A DNA stretch of 64,000 bases from Synechococcus sp. J7-Johnson (GCF_024345795.1 NZ_JAGQBU010000006.1:1-64000), one strand, 5' to 3'. Positions 16,924 to 27,434 are shown, numbered from the stretch's first letter. Notes: generated by a model not told the origin, from the sequence alone. Translations and numbers: made by a program.

Positions 16924-17112
16924 TCAGACTACGAAATAGCTCATGCCCCAGTTGAGCAGCACCAGGGCCACCCAGGCGGCACCGCCCAGCAGGATCAGCC
17001 GGTTGGAGCGACCGCTGTCGTCGGTGCTGGCGTAGAGCACGGGAACCGCGACCACGAGGGCAAACGACATCACCACCAGGGCCAGAACGGTGAGGGTGTT
17101 GAGGATCTGCAT
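16924..17112 (-). CDS. psbZ: Photosystem II protein PsbZ
   Basis: 62 aa, the normal size for PsbZ. Two hydrophobic helices (about residues 5-27 and 40-60) are joined by a polar loop with [11 protein letters not shown], a highly conserved segment of this subunit, and the protein ends WGMSYFVV. PsbZ sits at the periphery of photosystem II next to CP43 in the thylakoid membrane, where it stabilises supercomplexes and influences PsbK/Ycf12 binding. The ATG at 17112 faces mutS, and psbZ leads into ribH on the same strand with a short gap. Its presence is strong evidence that the host is an oxygenic phototroph. Confidence 0.96.
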   Translation of the reverse strand: MQILNTLTVLALVVMSFALVVAVPVLYASTDDSGRSNRLILLGGAAWVALVLLNWGMSYFVV

Positions 17113-17293
17113 GGGTCCGGCGGGGGCCTGTGCGTGCTGGAAAACGATTGTTTCACGCCGTTACGGCCGATCAGGAAGGCGGCTCGCGATCCTTCACAAC
17201 TTGTCGGGCGGAGCCGTCACCGCAAGGCCCTGCGCGACTTGCTCAAGGGTCCATGCCGAGCCACCTACGATCGCGCTCTGGTGCGGGCGAAGC

Positions 17294-20161
17294 GTGGCGG
17301 AGGAGGCCCAGACACAGTTGTCCCTGATCGCCTCTGCGGCGGTGCAGGGGAGCCTGTTCGGCCCCAGCGAGCCTTCAGCGGCTCCCGGCTCTGAAGCATC
17401 CACGCTCAACTCAGTGAGCGCTGGCTCGGCCGGAACCGAGCTGGACGACGAGGCCCTGATCGCCGAGGCCACCGCCCGCCCGCGGCGGCGCCAGGCCAGG
17501 GAAGCCGATCCCAAAGCCGAAAGCACAGAGCCGGTCGCCGAGTCCGAGGAGTCGGCTGAGGCCGGGGAGTCGGCTGAGGCCGGGGAGTCGGCTGAGGCCG
17601 GGGATTCTGGGGACCCCGCCGACGCGCTGCCCCCCTGGCACCACCACAGCCTGGTGGATCCCGAGGCGCTGCCGCCGGTGCTGCGCCACTACGTGGAGCT
17701 GAAGGCCGCCCATCCCGAGCGAGTGCTGCTATATCGCCTCGGCGACTTCTTCGAGTGCTTCTTCGAGGACGCCATCCGGGTGTCGCGGCTGCTGGAGCTC
17801 ACTCTCACCGGCAAGGAGGGGGGCAAACGGATCGGACGGGTACCGATGGCCGGCATCCCTCATCACGCCGCCGAGCGCTACTGCGGCGAACTGGTGCGCC
17901 GCGGCCTCTCCGTGGCCCTCTGCGACCAGCTGGAGAGCACGCCGGCACCGGGCGCCCTGCTCAGGCGGGGGATCACCCGCGTTCTCACCCCCGGCACCGT
18001 GCTGGAGGAGGGGATGCTGGCGGCACGCCGCAACAACTGGCTGGCGGCCGTGGTGCTGGAGCAGGGCCAGTGGGGGCTGGCTGTGGCCGATGTGAGCACC
18101 GGTGAATTCCAGCTGATGCAGCGCCAGGGCAGTGATCAGCTGCACCAACACCTGCTGCAACTGCAGCCGGCCGAGCTGCTCTGGCCCACCGCCGAGCCCA
18201 GCGACGAGCCCATCGCGCCGGCCTGGGCCCCGGAGTCGATCCACCGCACACCGCTGCCGCTCACCCCCTTCACCCTGCCGGAGGCACGCCGCACCCTCCT
18301 GGAGCGCTTCGAGCTGGCCAGCCTCGAGGGCCTCGACCTGGGCGAAGCCCCCCTGGCCCTGAGGGCCGCCGGCGGCCTGGTGCGCTACCTCGATGACACC
18401 CAGCCAGCCACCGACGAGCCAGCTGCAGCCACCGCCATTGCCAGCCGCAACACCCTGGGGCAAATCCCCCTGGATCGGCCCACCCTTCTGCAGCGCAGCG
18501 ATCAGCTGGTGCTCGACGCCCAGACCCGCCGCAACCTGGAGATCACCCAGACCCAGCGGGACGGACAGTTTCAGGGGTCCCTGCTCTGGGCCCTGGATCG
18601 CACCATGACCGCCATGGGCGCCCGGGCCCTGCGCCGCTGGCTGGAGGCCCCCCTGATGGACCTCAAGGCAATCGAGGCTCGTCAGGAGGGCATCGGTGTG
18701 CTGGTACAGCAAAGGCCCCTGCGGCTGGCCCTGCGCCGGTTGCTGCGGCCCATGGGCGATCTGGAGCGTCTGGCGGGCCGGGCCGGGGCCGGCAGCGCCT
18801 CGGCCCGGGATCTGGTGGCCCTTGCCGATGGACTGGAGCGCCTGCCCCGTCTCGCCGCTCTGCTGGAGTCGGTGGACGCGACCGTGTTCGGCCTCCTGCA
18901 ACAGAGCGATCCGCAGTTGGCGCAGCTGGCGGCCCTGGTGCGCCACACGTTGGTGGTGGCACCACCGCTCAGCCTCAGCGAGGGGGGGCTGATCCACGAC
19001 GGAGTCGACAGCCGCCTTGATGGGCTGCGCAACCGGCTCGACGATCAGGACCAGTGGCTGGCGGCCCAGGAGCAGGGGGAGCGCCAGCGCAGCGGCATCC
19101 CTGCCCTGCGGCTGCAGTTTCACCGCAGCTTCGGCTACTTCCTTTCAGTGAGCCGGGCCCGGGCCGAGCGGGTGCCGGAGCACTGGATCCGGCGCCAGAC
19201 CCTGGCCAACGAGGAGCGTTTCGTCACCCCTGAGCTCAAGGCCCGTGAAGGGCGCATCCTGCAGCTGCGGGCCCGGGCCGCCCAGCGGGAATATGAGCTG
19301 TTCAGCCAGCTGCGCCAGCAGGTGGGGGAGCTGGCCGGACCGATCCGCCAGGCCGCCAGGCGAGTGGCCGGCCTCGATGCCCTGGCCTCGCTGGCGGAGG
19401 TGGCAGCCACCCACGCTTACTGCCGACCGCAGCTCGAGCACAGCCGCTGCCTGCAGGTGGAGGCGGGACGGCACCCGGTGGTGGAGCAACTGCTGGTGGA
19501 AGAGGCGTTCAGCGCCAACGATCTGCATCTGGGGGAGGAGGGGCACCCCGACCTGGTGGTGCTCACCGGACCCAATGCCAGCGGCAAGAGCTGTTATCTG
19601 CGCCAGAACGGGCTGCTGCAGCTGATGGCTCAGATCGGCAGCTGGATCCCGGCCCGATCGGCCCGCATGGGCCTGGCCGATCGCATCTTCACCCGGGTGG
19701 GGGCCGTCGATGACCTGGCCACGGGCCAATCCACCTTCATGGTGGAGATGGCCGAGACCGCCAACATCCTTCACCACGCCACCGACCGCTCCCTGGTGCT
19801 GCTCGATGAGATCGGCCGCGGCACCGCCACCTTCGATGGTCTCTCGATCGCCTGGGCGGTGGCGGAGCACCTGGCGGCGGGGCTGCGGGCCCGGGCGGTG
19901 TTCGCCACCCACTACCACGAGCTCAACGAACTGGCCTCACTGCTGCCGGGCGTCGCCAACTACCAGGTGCTGGTGGAGGAAACGGGCGATCACCTCCTGT
20001 TTCTGCATCAGGTGCGTCCGGGCGGCGCCAGCCGCAGCTACGGCATCGAGGCGGCCCGGCTGGCGGGTGTGCCGCCCCAGGTGGTGCAGCGGGCCCGCCA
20101 GGTGCTCGGGCGGATCGAGGCCAACAGCCATGTGGCGGTGGGACTTCAGGCCGCGGCCTAG
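17294..20161 (+). CDS. mutS: DNA mismatch repair protein MutS
   Basis: 955 aa if started at GTG 17294 ([19 protein letters not shown]); the frame is open further 5' but runs into the psbZ promoter side, so the start is uncertain. An acidic, Glu/Ala-rich linker with an 18-bp tandem repeat precedes the conserved part. The mismatch-binding domain has [12 protein letters not shown], retaining the Phe-x-Glu motif of MutS1. Later come the lever/clamp regions and the ATPase: Walker [14 protein letters not shown] near residue 758, [13 protein letters not shown], Walker [17 protein letters not shown] near 833 and [11 protein letters not shown]. It recognises mispairs as a dimer and signals to MutL. 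The length exceeds the usual 850-880 because of the N-terminal extension. Confidence 0.95.
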   Translation: MAEEAQTQLSLIASAAVQGSLFGPSEPSAAPGSEASTLNSVSAGSAGTELDDEALIAEATARPRRRQAREADPKAESTEPVAESEESAEAGESAEAGESAEAGDSGDPADALPPWHHHSLVDPEALPPVLRHYVELKAAHPERVLLYRLGDFFECFFEDAIRVSRLLELTLTGKEGGKRIGRVPMAGIPHHAAERYCGELVRRGLSVALCDQLESTPAPGALLRRGITRVLTPGTVLEEGMLAARRNNWLAAVVLEQGQWGLAVADVSTGEFQLMQRQGSDQLHQHLLQLQPAELLWPTAEPSDEPIAPAWAPESIHRTPLPLTPFTLPEARRTLLERFELASLEGLDLGEAPLALRAAGGLVRYLDDTQPATDEPAAATAIASRNTLGQIPLDRPTLLQRSDQLVLDAQTRRNLEITQTQRDGQFQGSLLWALDRTMTAMGARALRRWLEAPLMDLKAIEARQEGIGVLVQQRPLRLALRRLLRPMGDLERLAGRAGAGSASARDLVALADGLERLPRLAALLESVDATVFGLLQQSDPQLAQLAALVRHTLVVAPPLSLSEGGLIHDGVDSRLDGLRNRLDDQDQWLAAQEQGERQRSGIPALRLQFHRSFGYFLSVSRARAERVPEHWIRRQTLANEERFVTPELKAREGRILQLRARAAQREYELFSQLRQQVGELAGPIRQAARRVAGLDALASLAEVAATHAYCRPQLEHSRCLQVEAGRHPVVEQLLVEEAFSANDLHLGEEGHPDLVVLTGPNASGKSCYLRQNGLLQLMAQIGSWIPARSARMGLADRIFTRVGAVDDLATGQSTFMVEMAETANILHHATDRSLVLLDEIGRGTATFDGLSIAWAVAEHLAAGLRARAVFATHYHELNELASLLPGVANYQVLVEETGDHLLFLHQVRPGGASRSYGIEAARLAGVPPQVVQRARQVLGRIEANSHVAVGLQAAA
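17549..17602 (+). repeat. Three tandem 18-bp repeats inside mutS
   Basis: The unit GAGTCGGCTGAGGCCGGG occurs three times head to tail with no mismatch (17549-17566, 17567-17584, 17585-17602), preceded by a partial degenerate copy. It encodes Glu-Ser-Ala-Glu-Ala-Gly repeated in the acidic N-terminal extension of MutS, upstream of the conserved domains. The repeat length is a multiple of three, so copy-number change would not break the frame. Confidence 0.95.
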
Positions 20162-20220
20162 GGAGTAGATCATCAGAAGCGATCCAGCCAGGCCCGGCGT
20201 AACGTCCGTCACCAGACCCC

Positions 20221-21252
20221 TCAGTCCCCCCCGTAAGACTTCTCCTCCACCAGGGCAGAACCGCTGCTTTGGTTGATGCGGCGCTTTAGGGCGGCCCGCA
20301 CATCGTTGAGGCGATAGACCGATCGCGCCAGGGCGACAAATTCGGCGTCGAAGCGGCCGAACCGCTCCTGGGCACGGAGCGCCTCCTCAACATCCCAGAG
20401 CTCCCGGTTCACCCCCTCGAGCTGTCGGCCCAGCTCCGCCACGACGCCCTCGATGTCCCCCAGCCCCAGCTGCTGGGCCACGGCCTGGAGCTGATCAAAC
20501 TCGGCGAGCACATGACGGGCGCGCTCGGGCTCGACGATTCGTTCGCGCTTGATCGCCAGGATGGTGAGCTTATCGATCAGCTCCCCCACTGCCACAGGCA
20601 CCAGAGGCCGCGGGGCCCCACGGGGCCGATCCAGCCAGGCCCGGCGGAGCAGGGCGTTGCAGGTGGCTCCCACCAGGCCGGCGCCGCCCTTGCTGCCCTC
20701 GAGCCGGATCTGGGGCAGATCACTGGCGGCCAGGCGCCGCTTGCTCTCCGCCACCCCCACGAAGCCCACCGGCATGCCGATCACCAGGGCCGGCTGACTG
20801 GCGCCGCCGGGCTGATCGAGCAGGCGCTCCAGGGCGGTGGGGGCACTGCCAATCAGCACCACCGCCCCGGGACAGGCCGCCAGGGCCGCCGCCATGCCCT
20901 CGGCCGTGCGCGTGCCGCCCGGCGGCGCAACGGCCGGCGCCCACTCGAGGATGCTGCGCACCGGGTTGGCAAAGGTTCGCCGGCTCATCGATGTGACGGC
21001 CGCAGCGGCCATGGCCGTGTCGGTGAGGATCACCGATCCGGCGGCCAGGGACTGCAGTCCCCGGGCACAGGCCTCGGCGCTGAAGCGCAGGTCGGACGCG
21101 ATGGCCAGATCACCGCTGCTGTGCACTAGGCGCTCAAGCACCTCCTGCTGCACCGGATCCAGATCGGTGGGGCCCAGCCACTGGCGGATACGCCTCACAC
21201 TTTCACTGAAGATCGGATGATCCAGATCCAAGCCAGGCCGCCCCATGCCCAT
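20221..21252 (-). CDS. cobH: Precorrin-8X methylmutase fused to a DUF6165 domain
   Basis: 343 aa. Residues about 10-215 are CobH/Cbi[33 protein letters not shown] with His44 at the position of the catalytic His, [13 protein letters not shown], and [18 protein letters not shown]. This enzyme moves the C11 methyl to C12, making hydrogenobyrinate or cobyrinate in corrin synthesis. After residue about 217 comes [20 protein letters not shown] and ending [15 protein letters not shown], the pattern of DUF6165, a domain of unknown role that I know mostly as a separate small protein. No stop or frameshift separates the two. Starts at ATG 21252 or 21246, overlapping the divergent holA start. A CobH alone is about 210-220 aa. 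Confidence 0.85.
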   Translation of the reverse strand: MGMGRPGLDLDHPIFSESVRRIRQWLGPTDLDPVQQEVLERLVHSSGDLAIASDLRFSAEACARGLQSLAAGSVILTDTAMAAAAVTSMSRRTFANPVRSILEWAPAVAPPGGTRTAEGMAAALAACPGAVVLIGSAPTALERLLDQPGGASQPALVIGMPVGFVGVAESKRRLAASDLPQIRLEGSKGGAGLVGATCNALLRRAWLDRPRGAPRPLVPVAVGELIDKLTILAIKRERIVEPERARHVLAEFDQLQAVAQQLGLGDIEGVVAELGRQLEGVNRELWDVEEALRAQERFGRFDAEFVALARSVYRLNDVRAALKRRINQSSGSALVEEKSYGGD

Positions 21253-22213
21253 CCATCTCTACTGGGGTGACGACGAGGCCGCCAGGACCCGGGCGATCGA
21301 AGACCTGATCAACAGGGAAGTGGATCCGGCCTGGCACAGCATCAACCTCACTCGCCTCGACGGCTCCGACGCCGCCCAGGCGTCGCAGGCCCTGAGTGAA
21401 GCCCGCACGCCGCCCTTCGGCGGCGGTGCCCGGCTGGTGCTGCTGCAGCGCAGTCCCTTCACCAGCGCTTGCTCGGCCGAGCTGGCCAGCAAGCTCGACG
21501 CCTGCCTGGACCTGATTCCCGAAACCTGCCACCTGGTGCTGATGAGCAGCGGCAAACCCGATGCCCGCCTGCGCACCACCAAGGCCCTGAGACAGCGGGC
21601 CCTGGAAAAGAGTTTTCAGCTGCCATCGGCCTGGGATGGGGCCGGCCTTGTGGAGCTGGTGGCACGCACGGCGCAGGAGCTGGGGGTGACCCTGGCGGCG
21701 GGTGCCGCCGAAGCCCTGGCGGAGGCGATCGGCAGCGACAGTGCCCGGCTGAGCAGCGAGCTGGAGAAGCTGGCGCTCTACAGCGGCGAGGCACCGGTTC
21801 AGGTGGCGGCGGTGACTGCCCTGGTAGGCGGCCACAGCACCACCGCCCTGGCGGTGGGGGATTCCCTGCTGGAGGGGAATGCCGGTGAGGCCATCGCCCT
21901 GGTCGACGACCTGCTGCAGGCGGGGGAGCCGGCTCTGCGGCTGGTGGCCTCGCTCACCAGCCAGGTCAGGGGCTGGCTGTGGGTCTGCCTGCTGGAGAGT
22001 CGGGGCGAGCAGGACGTGGCCGTGATCGCCAAGGCGGCCGGCATCGGTAACCCCAAGCGGATTTACGTGATGCGCCGGCAGATCCGCGGGCGGACCCCGG
22101 CCCGACTGCTCACCCTGCTGGCCCAGGTGCTGGAGGTGGAGGCCGCTCTCAAACGGGGCGCCGAGGCCGGTGAAGCCTTCCGCGATGGGCTGCTGCTGGC
22201 CACCGCCCGATAA
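21245..22213 (+). CDS. holA: DNA polymerase III subunit delta
   Basis: 322 aa. [20 protein letters not shown] corresponds to the degenerate P-loop region of the delta subunit, which opens the beta sliding clamp as part of the clamp loader but does not hydrolyse ATP. SEARTPPFGGGARLVLLQRSP and LVLMSSGKPDARLRTTKAL are typical, as is GSDSARLSSELEKLALYSG in the lid domain and LRLVASLTSQVRGWLWVCLL in the collar domain. The start overlaps the divergent cobH start by 8 bp. It works with the dnaX product, also in this window. lysC follows after 31 bp on the same strand. Confidence 0.92.
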   Translation: MPIHLYWGDDEAARTRAIEDLINREVDPAWHSINLTRLDGSDAAQASQALSEARTPPFGGGARLVLLQRSPFTSACSAELASKLDACLDLIPETCHLVLMSSGKPDARLRTTKALRQRALEKSFQLPSAWDGAGLVELVARTAQELGVTLAAGAAEALAEAIGSDSARLSSELEKLALYSGEAPVQVAAVTALVGGHSTTALAVGDSLLEGNAGEAIALVDDLLQAGEPALRLVASLTSQVRGWLWVCLLESRGEQDVAVIAKAAGIGNPKRIYVMRRQIRGRTPARLLTLLAQVLEVEAALKRGAEAGEAFRDGLLLATAR

Positions 22214-22244
22214 TCGCCGCATCACATCACGTCTGCCGAGCGGA

Positions 22245-24050
22245 ATGGCCCTGCTGGTTCAGAAATTCGGGGGAACCTCCGTCGGCAGCGTGGAGCGGAT
22301 CCAGGCGGTGGCGCGGAGGATCGCCGCCAGCCGGGAGCAGGGCCACGACCTGGTGATCGTGGTCTCGGCGATGGGCCACACCACCGATGAGCTCACCTCG
22401 CTGGCGAGGGCGCTCTGCCCTGAGCCTCCCCAGCGGGAGATGGACATGCTGCTGGCCACGGGCGAGCAGGTCTCGATCGCCCTGCTGGCCATGGCCCTGC
22501 ACAGCCTCGGCGTGCCGGCCGTTTCGATGACGGGGGCCCAGGTGGGCATCGTGACCGAGTCAGCCCACGGCCGCGCCCGCATCCTCGAAGTGCGCACCGA
22601 GCGGCTGCGCAAACGGCTCGAGGATGGCCAGGTGGTGGTGGTGGCCGGCTTCCAGGGCACCAGCAGCGGCAGTGCCGGCACGCCCGAGATCACCACCCTG
22701 GGCCGAGGCGGCTCCGACACCTCCGCCGTGGCCCTCGCCGCCGCCCTGGGTGCCGACGCCTGCGAGATCTTCACCGATGTGCCCGGGGTGCTCACCACCG
22801 ACCCGCGCCAGGTGAGCGATGCCCAGCTGATGGAGGAGGTGAGCTGCAACGAGATGCTGGAGCTGGCCAGCCTCGGTGCGGCGGTACTGCATCCCCGGGC
22901 CGTCGAGATCGCCCGAAACTACGGCGTGCCCCTGGTGGTGCGCTCCAGTTGGAGCGATGCGCCCGGCACCCGGCTCACCAGCGGCATGCCCCGGCCGATC
23001 GGCAACGAGGGACTGGAACTGGGCCGCCCGGTGGACGGGGCGGATCTGGAGAGCCAGCAGGCGGTGCTTGCCCTCACCCGGGTGCCCGATCACCCCGGGG
23101 TGGCCGCTCTGCTGTTCGAGGCCCTCTCCGCAGCCCAGCTGAATGTGGATCTGATTGTGCAGGCCACCCACGTCGGCGCCAGCAACGACATCGCCTTCAC
23201 CCTCTCGGAGAGCCAGCTGGACGCCGCCCAGGAGGTCTGCCGGGGCCTGCTGCAGGCGCTGGGGGTGGAGGACAGCGCCCTGAGCACCCAGGCGGGGCTG
23301 GCCAAACTCAGCATTTCCGGGGCCGGGATCATGGGGCGGCCCGGAATCGCCGCGCGCCTGTTCGACACCCTGGCCCGCTACGGCATCAACCTGCGCATGA
23401 TCGCCACCAGCGAAGTCAAGGTGAGCTGCCTGGTGGAGGGAAGCCAGGGAGCTCGGGCCCTGCGCGCCGCCGCCGAGGTGTTCGAATTGCAGGAGCACCA
23501 ACTGCACCAGAACCCGCTCCCCTGCAACGTGAATGATCCGGCGGTGCGCGGGGTGGCCCTCGACCGCGACCAGGCCCAGGTTGTGGTCCGCCAGGTGCCC
23601 GATCGTCCCGGCACCGCCGCCGCCGTCTGCCGTGCCCTGGCCGATGCCGGCATCAGCCTCGACACCATCGTCCAGTCAGAGCGCACCCATGGCTCAGCCC
23701 CCCAGCTCAGACGTGACATGAGCTTCACCCTGCGCCGCGACGACCTCAACCGAGCCCGCCAGGCCCTGCAACCGGTGCTTGCCCCCTGGCCGGAGTCACG
23801 CTTCGAGGAAGGCCTGGCCATCGCCCGGGTCAGCGCCGTGGGCGCCGGCATGCCCTGCACTCCCGGCACCGCCGCCCGCATGTTCCGGGCCTTGTCGGAG
23901 GCCGGGGTGAACATCGAGATGATCGCCACCAGCGAAATCCGCACCAGCTGTGTGGTGGCGGAAGCCGATGGGGTAAGGGCCCTGCAGGCGGTTCATGCCT
24001 GCTTCCAGCTGGGCGGCAGCACCGCCGCTGCAGTGGAGGCCATCGCCTAG
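22245..24050 (+). CDS. lysC: Aspartate kinase with four ACT domains
   Basis: 601 aa from ATG 22245; an open frame from 22170 overlaps holA and was not chosen. The kinase domain (about 1-245) starts LLVQKFGGTSVGSVERI and has TLGRGGSDTSAVALAAALGA and CEIFTDVPGVLTTDPR. It is followed by two tandem pairs of ACT domains, recognisable by repeats of the type VPDHPGVAALLFEALSAA, ISGAGIMGRPGIAARLFDTL, VPDRPGTAAAVCRALADAG and VGAGMPCTPGTAARMFRAL, each pair followed by MIATSEI/V. This double regulatory region is a known cyanobacterial form and mediates lysine/threonine feedback. It starts the aspartate route to Lys, Thr and Met; asd and dapA lie about 10 kb away. Its stop overlaps the next GTG. Confidence 0.96.
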   Translation: MALLVQKFGGTSVGSVERIQAVARRIAASREQGHDLVIVVSAMGHTTDELTSLARALCPEPPQREMDMLLATGEQVSIALLAMALHSLGVPAVSMTGAQVGIVTESAHGRARILEVRTERLRKRLEDGQVVVVAGFQGTSSGSAGTPEITTLGRGGSDTSAVALAAALGADACEIFTDVPGVLTTDPRQVSDAQLMEEVSCNEMLELASLGAAVLHPRAVEIARNYGVPLVVRSSWSDAPGTRLTSGMPRPIGNEGLELGRPVDGADLESQQAVLALTRVPDHPGVAALLFEALSAAQLNVDLIVQATHVGASNDIAFTLSESQLDAAQEVCRGLLQALGVEDSALSTQAGLAKLSISGAGIMGRPGIAARLFDTLARYGINLRMIATSEVKVSCLVEGSQGARALRAAAEVFELQEHQLHQNPLPCNVNDPAVRGVALDRDQAQVVVRQVPDRPGTAAAVCRALADAGISLDTIVQSERTHGSAPQLRRDMSFTLRRDDLNRARQALQPVLAPWPESRFEEGLAIARVSAVGAGMPCTPGTAARMFRALSEAGVNIEMIATSEIRTSCVVAEADGVRALQAVHACFQLGGSTAAAVEAIA

Positions 24051-25384
24051 TGCACTGGCTGCGTCACCGCCGCTGGTTGGCCCTGGCCGCGGGACTCGAT
24101 GCCCTCGGCGTCGCCCTGCTGGCGGCCTGGATCGACCGGGAACGGGATGGCTTCCTCGAGAATCAATTGCCCCTGCTGGTGATGCTGGTGGCGATCTATC
24201 TCAGCCTCGGCTGGCTGCTCGGATCGTTCACCCTGGTCAAGCTGCGGCGTCTGCGCTGGAGCCAGCTGGTGGTGCGCCTGACGATCACCAGTGCGGCCTC
24301 CACGGCCAGCGGTGCCGTGCTGGGCTGGCTGTTGCGAACGGCCCCCGAGGTGACCCTGCTGCACCGCGGCAGCCTGCTGCCCCTGTTCGGCCTGGCGGCG
24401 CTCTGGAGTGGTGGGGTGCGGTTGCTGTTGCGCCAGCTGGCCCACGCCACCCGCCAGGACCAGTGGGAGATCGTCAGCCTCCCCGAGGAGGAGGCGGCGA
24501 TCCGCAACGAATGGGAGCGGATCGGTGCGATCAAGGCTCCCCCTATCCATGCGTTCAGCCAGGACATGACCCAGGTGGTGGCTGGGCCTCCTGGCAACGA
24601 GAGCAGTGGCCTGGCTCTCAGCCAGGGGGTGCTCAACCAGCCTGACGGGCTCGACACCTGCGTCTGGGCCCTGGGGGAGGACCGACCCGTCACCTCCCTG
24701 GCCCTGGCGGCCGAGCAGGAGCTGCAGCGGATCCCGCCCCGCTGGGTGGTGGATCGATGGCTGCTGTTCTCCGATCGCGGCGATCAGGGCAGTGGCGGCT
24801 TCGAGCGCCAGCTCAAGCGCTATGCCGATGTAGTGGTGAGCCTGCTGCTGCTGCTGTTCTGCGCCCCGTTGCTGGCCTGTGCGGCGGTACTGATTCGCCT
24901 GAACGACGGGGGACCGGTGCTCTACCGCCAGCGGCGCACGGGCCTGCAGGGAAAGCGCTTTGAGGTGATCAAACTGCGCACGATGGTCCCCAATGCGGAG
25001 GACAAGGGCGAGGCGATCTGGTCGGAGCCGAACGACGGGCGCATCACCCCGGTGGGCCAGTGGCTGCGGCGCACCCGCCTCGATGAACTGCCCCAATTGA
25101 TCAATGTGCTGCGGGGAGAGATGAGCCTGATCGGCCCGCGGCCCGAGCGCCCCGAGCTGGAGAGGAACCTGGAGCGGCGCATTCCCAACTACCGGCTGCG
25201 GCACTGGATCCGGCCGGGCCTGAGCGGTTGGGCCCAGGTGAATATGCCTTACAGCTCCAGCGTGGAGGACGCTGAACTGAAGCTGAGTTACGACCTCTAC
25301 TACCTGCGCAACAGCAGTGTCTGGCTGGATCTGCTGATCCTGTTCAAGACGATCAAAACAGTGCTCAAGGCAGCCGGGCGCTGA
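24050..25384 (+). CDS. Phosphoglycosyl transferase (WbaP/WcaJ-type sugar transferase)
   Basis: 444 aa from GTG 24050, which overlaps the lysC stop (TAGTG). The N-terminal half has about four hydrophobic segments (LALAAGLDALGVALLAAWI, LLVMLVAIYLSLGWLLG and others) and a cytoplasmic region. From about residue 255 the bacterial sugar transferase domain appears: RYADVVVSLLLLLFCAPLLA (membrane-reentrant helix), GGPVLYRQRRTGLQGK, FEVIKLRTMVPNAEDKGEA and LDELPQLINVLRGEMSLIGPRPERPE, the catalytic Asp-Glu segment and the polyprenyl-phosphate contact. These enzymes load the first sugar-1-phosphate onto undecaprenyl phosphate. It could start the polymer exported by the glycan island, but is about 8 kb from it. 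It converges on uvrB. Confidence 0.92.
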   Translation: MHWLRHRRWLALAAGLDALGVALLAAWIDRERDGFLENQLPLLVMLVAIYLSLGWLLGSFTLVKLRRLRWSQLVVRLTITSAASTASGAVLGWLLRTAPEVTLLHRGSLLPLFGLAALWSGGVRLLLRQLAHATRQDQWEIVSLPEEEAAIRNEWERIGAIKAPPIHAFSQDMTQVVAGPPGNESSGLALSQGVLNQPDGLDTCVWALGEDRPVTSLALAAEQELQRIPPRWVVDRWLLFSDRGDQGSGGFERQLKRYADVVVSLLLLLFCAPLLACAAVLIRLNDGGPVLYRQRRTGLQGKRFEVIKLRTMVPNAEDKGEAIWSEPNDGRITPVGQWLRRTRLDELPQLINVLRGEMSLIGPRPERPELERNLERRIPNYRLRHWIRPGLSGWAQVNMPYSSSVEDAELKLSYDLYYLRNSSVWLDLLILFKTIKTVLKAAGR

Positions 25385-25427
25385 GCTTTAAGAATGCCCA
25401 AAGAGCTGGCAGCCGGACACCCTCATT

Positions 25428-27434
25428 TCATGCCCTCCCCACCAGCTTCTGACGCAGCTTCTTGATGCGATCGCGCAGGTTGGCGGCCTCTTCGAACTCC
25501 AGGTTCTTGGCGGCTGCTTTCATCTTGTCCTCCAGCTCCAGGATCAGCTCCGGCAGGGCATCAAGGGGCACCATCGCGAACGAGGCCTGCTCAGCCTCAG
25601 GTTGCGGCCCATCATCCTGAGCTCGTCTGGACACTTCCAGGAAGCTGAGGATGGCATTGCCGGCCCGCTTGCCGGCTGGACTGGGGGTGATGCCGTGGGT
25701 CTCGTTGTAGGTCTGCTGGATCGCCCGTCGCCGTTCGGTTTCGGAGATGGCACGGGCCATCGAGTCGGTGAGGTTGTCGGCATAGAGCAGGGCCATCCCG
25801 TCCACATGACGGGCCGCCCGGCCGATGGTCTGGATCAAGGAGCGCTCCGCCCGCAGGAATCCCTCCTTGTCGGCATCAAGAATCGCCACCAGGGACACCT
25901 CCGGCAGATCCAGACCTTCCCTCAGCAGATTCACCCCCACCAGCGCATCAAAATCGCCGTTGCGCAGATCCTGGATGATTTCGATCCGCTCGATCGAATG
26001 GATCTCCGAGTGCAGATAGCGCACCCGGACGCCATTTTCAGCCAGGTAATCGGTTAGGTCTTCGGCCATCCGTTTGGTGAGGGTGGTGATCAGCGTGCGC
26101 TCATCCCGCTCCGCCCGCAGCCGGATTTCACCGAGCAGGTCATCCACCTGGCCCTCGGTGGGGCGCACCTCCACCACCGGGTCGAGCACACCTGTGGGGC
26201 GGATCACCTGCTGGGCCACATGGCCGTGGCTTTGCTCCATTTCCCACGTCCCGGGCGTGGCTGAGACGAAGATGGTCTGGCGTGCCTTCGACCAGAACTC
26301 CTCGGCCTTGAGCGGACGATTGTCTGCGGCGCTGGGCAGCCTGAAGCCATGTTCCACCAGCACCTGCTTGCGGGCCTGGTCGCCGTTGTACATGGCATGG
26401 AGCTGGGAGCAGGTGACGTGGCTCTCATCCACCACCAGCAACCAGTCGTCAGGGAAATAGTCGATCAGGCACTCGGGCGGCGTACCGGCCTGGCGGCCCG
26501 CCAGGTGGCGGGCGTAGTTCTCGACGCCATTGCAGTAGCCCACCTGCTGCAACATTTCGAGGTCGTAGGTGGTGCGCTGCTCCAGCCGCTGGGCCTCCAG
26601 CAGACGGCCCTGGCCCTGGAGGTGCTCCAGGCGCTGGTTCAGTTCCTCGCGGATGGCCGCAATCGCTGAATCGAGCCTGTCCTTGGGGGTGACGAAGTGT
26701 TTGGCAGGATAGATATTTATATTTTCTAAACTCTGCAGGATTTCACCGGTGGTGGGATCGACATAGCGAATCGCCTCCACTTCATCACCGAAGAGTTCAA
26801 TACGCACCAGCCGGTCTTCGTAGGCGGGGCCGATCTCGAGCACATCTCCCTTCACCCGGAAGCGACCCCGCCCGACTTCGATATCGTTGCGCGAATACTG
26901 GTTATTCACCAGCTCGCGCAGGGAACCGCGCAGGTTGAGAGGCTCACCCACCTGAAAGCGCACCGCAGCCTTGAGGTATTCCGAGGGAATACCGAGGCCA
27001 TAGATGCAACTGATCGAAGCCACCACGATCACATCCTGGCGCTCGAACAACGAACGGGTGGCGGAGTGCCGCAGCATGTCGATCTCTTCGTTGATCGAAG
27101 CCGTCTTGGCGATGTATGTATCGGAGACCGGAACATAGGCCTCCGGCTGGTAGTAGTCGTAGTAGGAGATGAAATATTCGACAGCATTGTTAGGGAAGAA
27201 CTCCCGCAACTCATTGCAGAGCTGGGCCGCGAGAGTCTTGTTATGGGCAAGCACCAGAGCCGGACGACCGGTGCGGGCAATCACGTTGGCAATGGTGAAA
27301 GTCTTGCCGGTGCCCGTGGCCCCCAGCAGGGTCTGGTATCGCTCACCCCCATCAACACCGTCCACCAGGGCTTCGATGGCCGTTGGTTGGTCGCCCTTGG
27401 GCTCGTAGGGAGCCTGGAGCTCGAAGCGCGCCAT
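25428..27434 (-). CDS. uvrB: Excinuclease ABC subunit B
   Basis: 668 aa, normal length. Helicase motif [18 protein letters not shown], the damage-verifying beta-hairpin [20 protein letters not shown], the DEAH-like VVDESHVT, and motif [11 protein letters not shown] are all present; the C-terminus carries the UVR motif [20 protein letters not shown] that contacts UvrC. UvrB verifies bulky DNA lesions handed over by UvrA2 and positions UvrC for dual incision. The ATG at 27434 is the expected start ([20 protein letters not shown]). It converges with the sugar transferase gene, with 43 bp between the stops. Internal stretches near 26700-26720 are locally AT-rich but the frame is intact. Confidence 0.97.
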   Translation of the reverse strand: MARFELQAPYEPKGDQPTAIEALVDGVDGGERYQTLLGATGTGKTFTIANVIARTGRPALVLAHNKTLAAQLCNELREFFPNNAVEYFISYYDYYQPEAYVPVSDTYIAKTASINEEIDMLRHSATRSLFERQDVIVVASISCIYGLGIPSEYLKAAVRFQVGEPLNLRGSLRELVNNQYSRNDIEVGRGRFRVKGDVLEIGPAYEDRLVRIELFGDEVEAIRYVDPTTGEILQSLENINIYPAKHFVTPKDRLDSAIAAIREELNQRLEHLQGQGRLLEAQRLEQRTTYDLEMLQQVGYCNGVENYARHLAGRQAGTPPECLIDYFPDDWLLVVDESHVTCSQLHAMYNGDQARKQVLVEHGFRLPSAADNRPLKAEEFWSKARQTIFVSATPGTWEMEQSHGHVAQQVIRPTGVLDPVVEVRPTEGQVDDLLGEIRLRAERDERTLITTLTKRMAEDLTDYLAENGVRVRYLHSEIHSIERIEIIQDLRNGDFDALVGVNLLREGLDLPEVSLVAILDADKEGFLRAERSLIQTIGRAARHVDGMALLYADNLTDSMARAISETERRRAIQQTYNETHGITPSPAGKRAGNAILSFLEVSRRAQDDGPQPEAEQASFAMVPLDALPELILELEDKMKAAAKNLEFEEAANLRDRIKKLRQKLVGRA

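Noticed and set aside
17729-19123. 464-codon minus-strand open frame
   Set aside because: Antisense to the conserved part of mutS; rich in Gln/Gly/Leu with no family signature.
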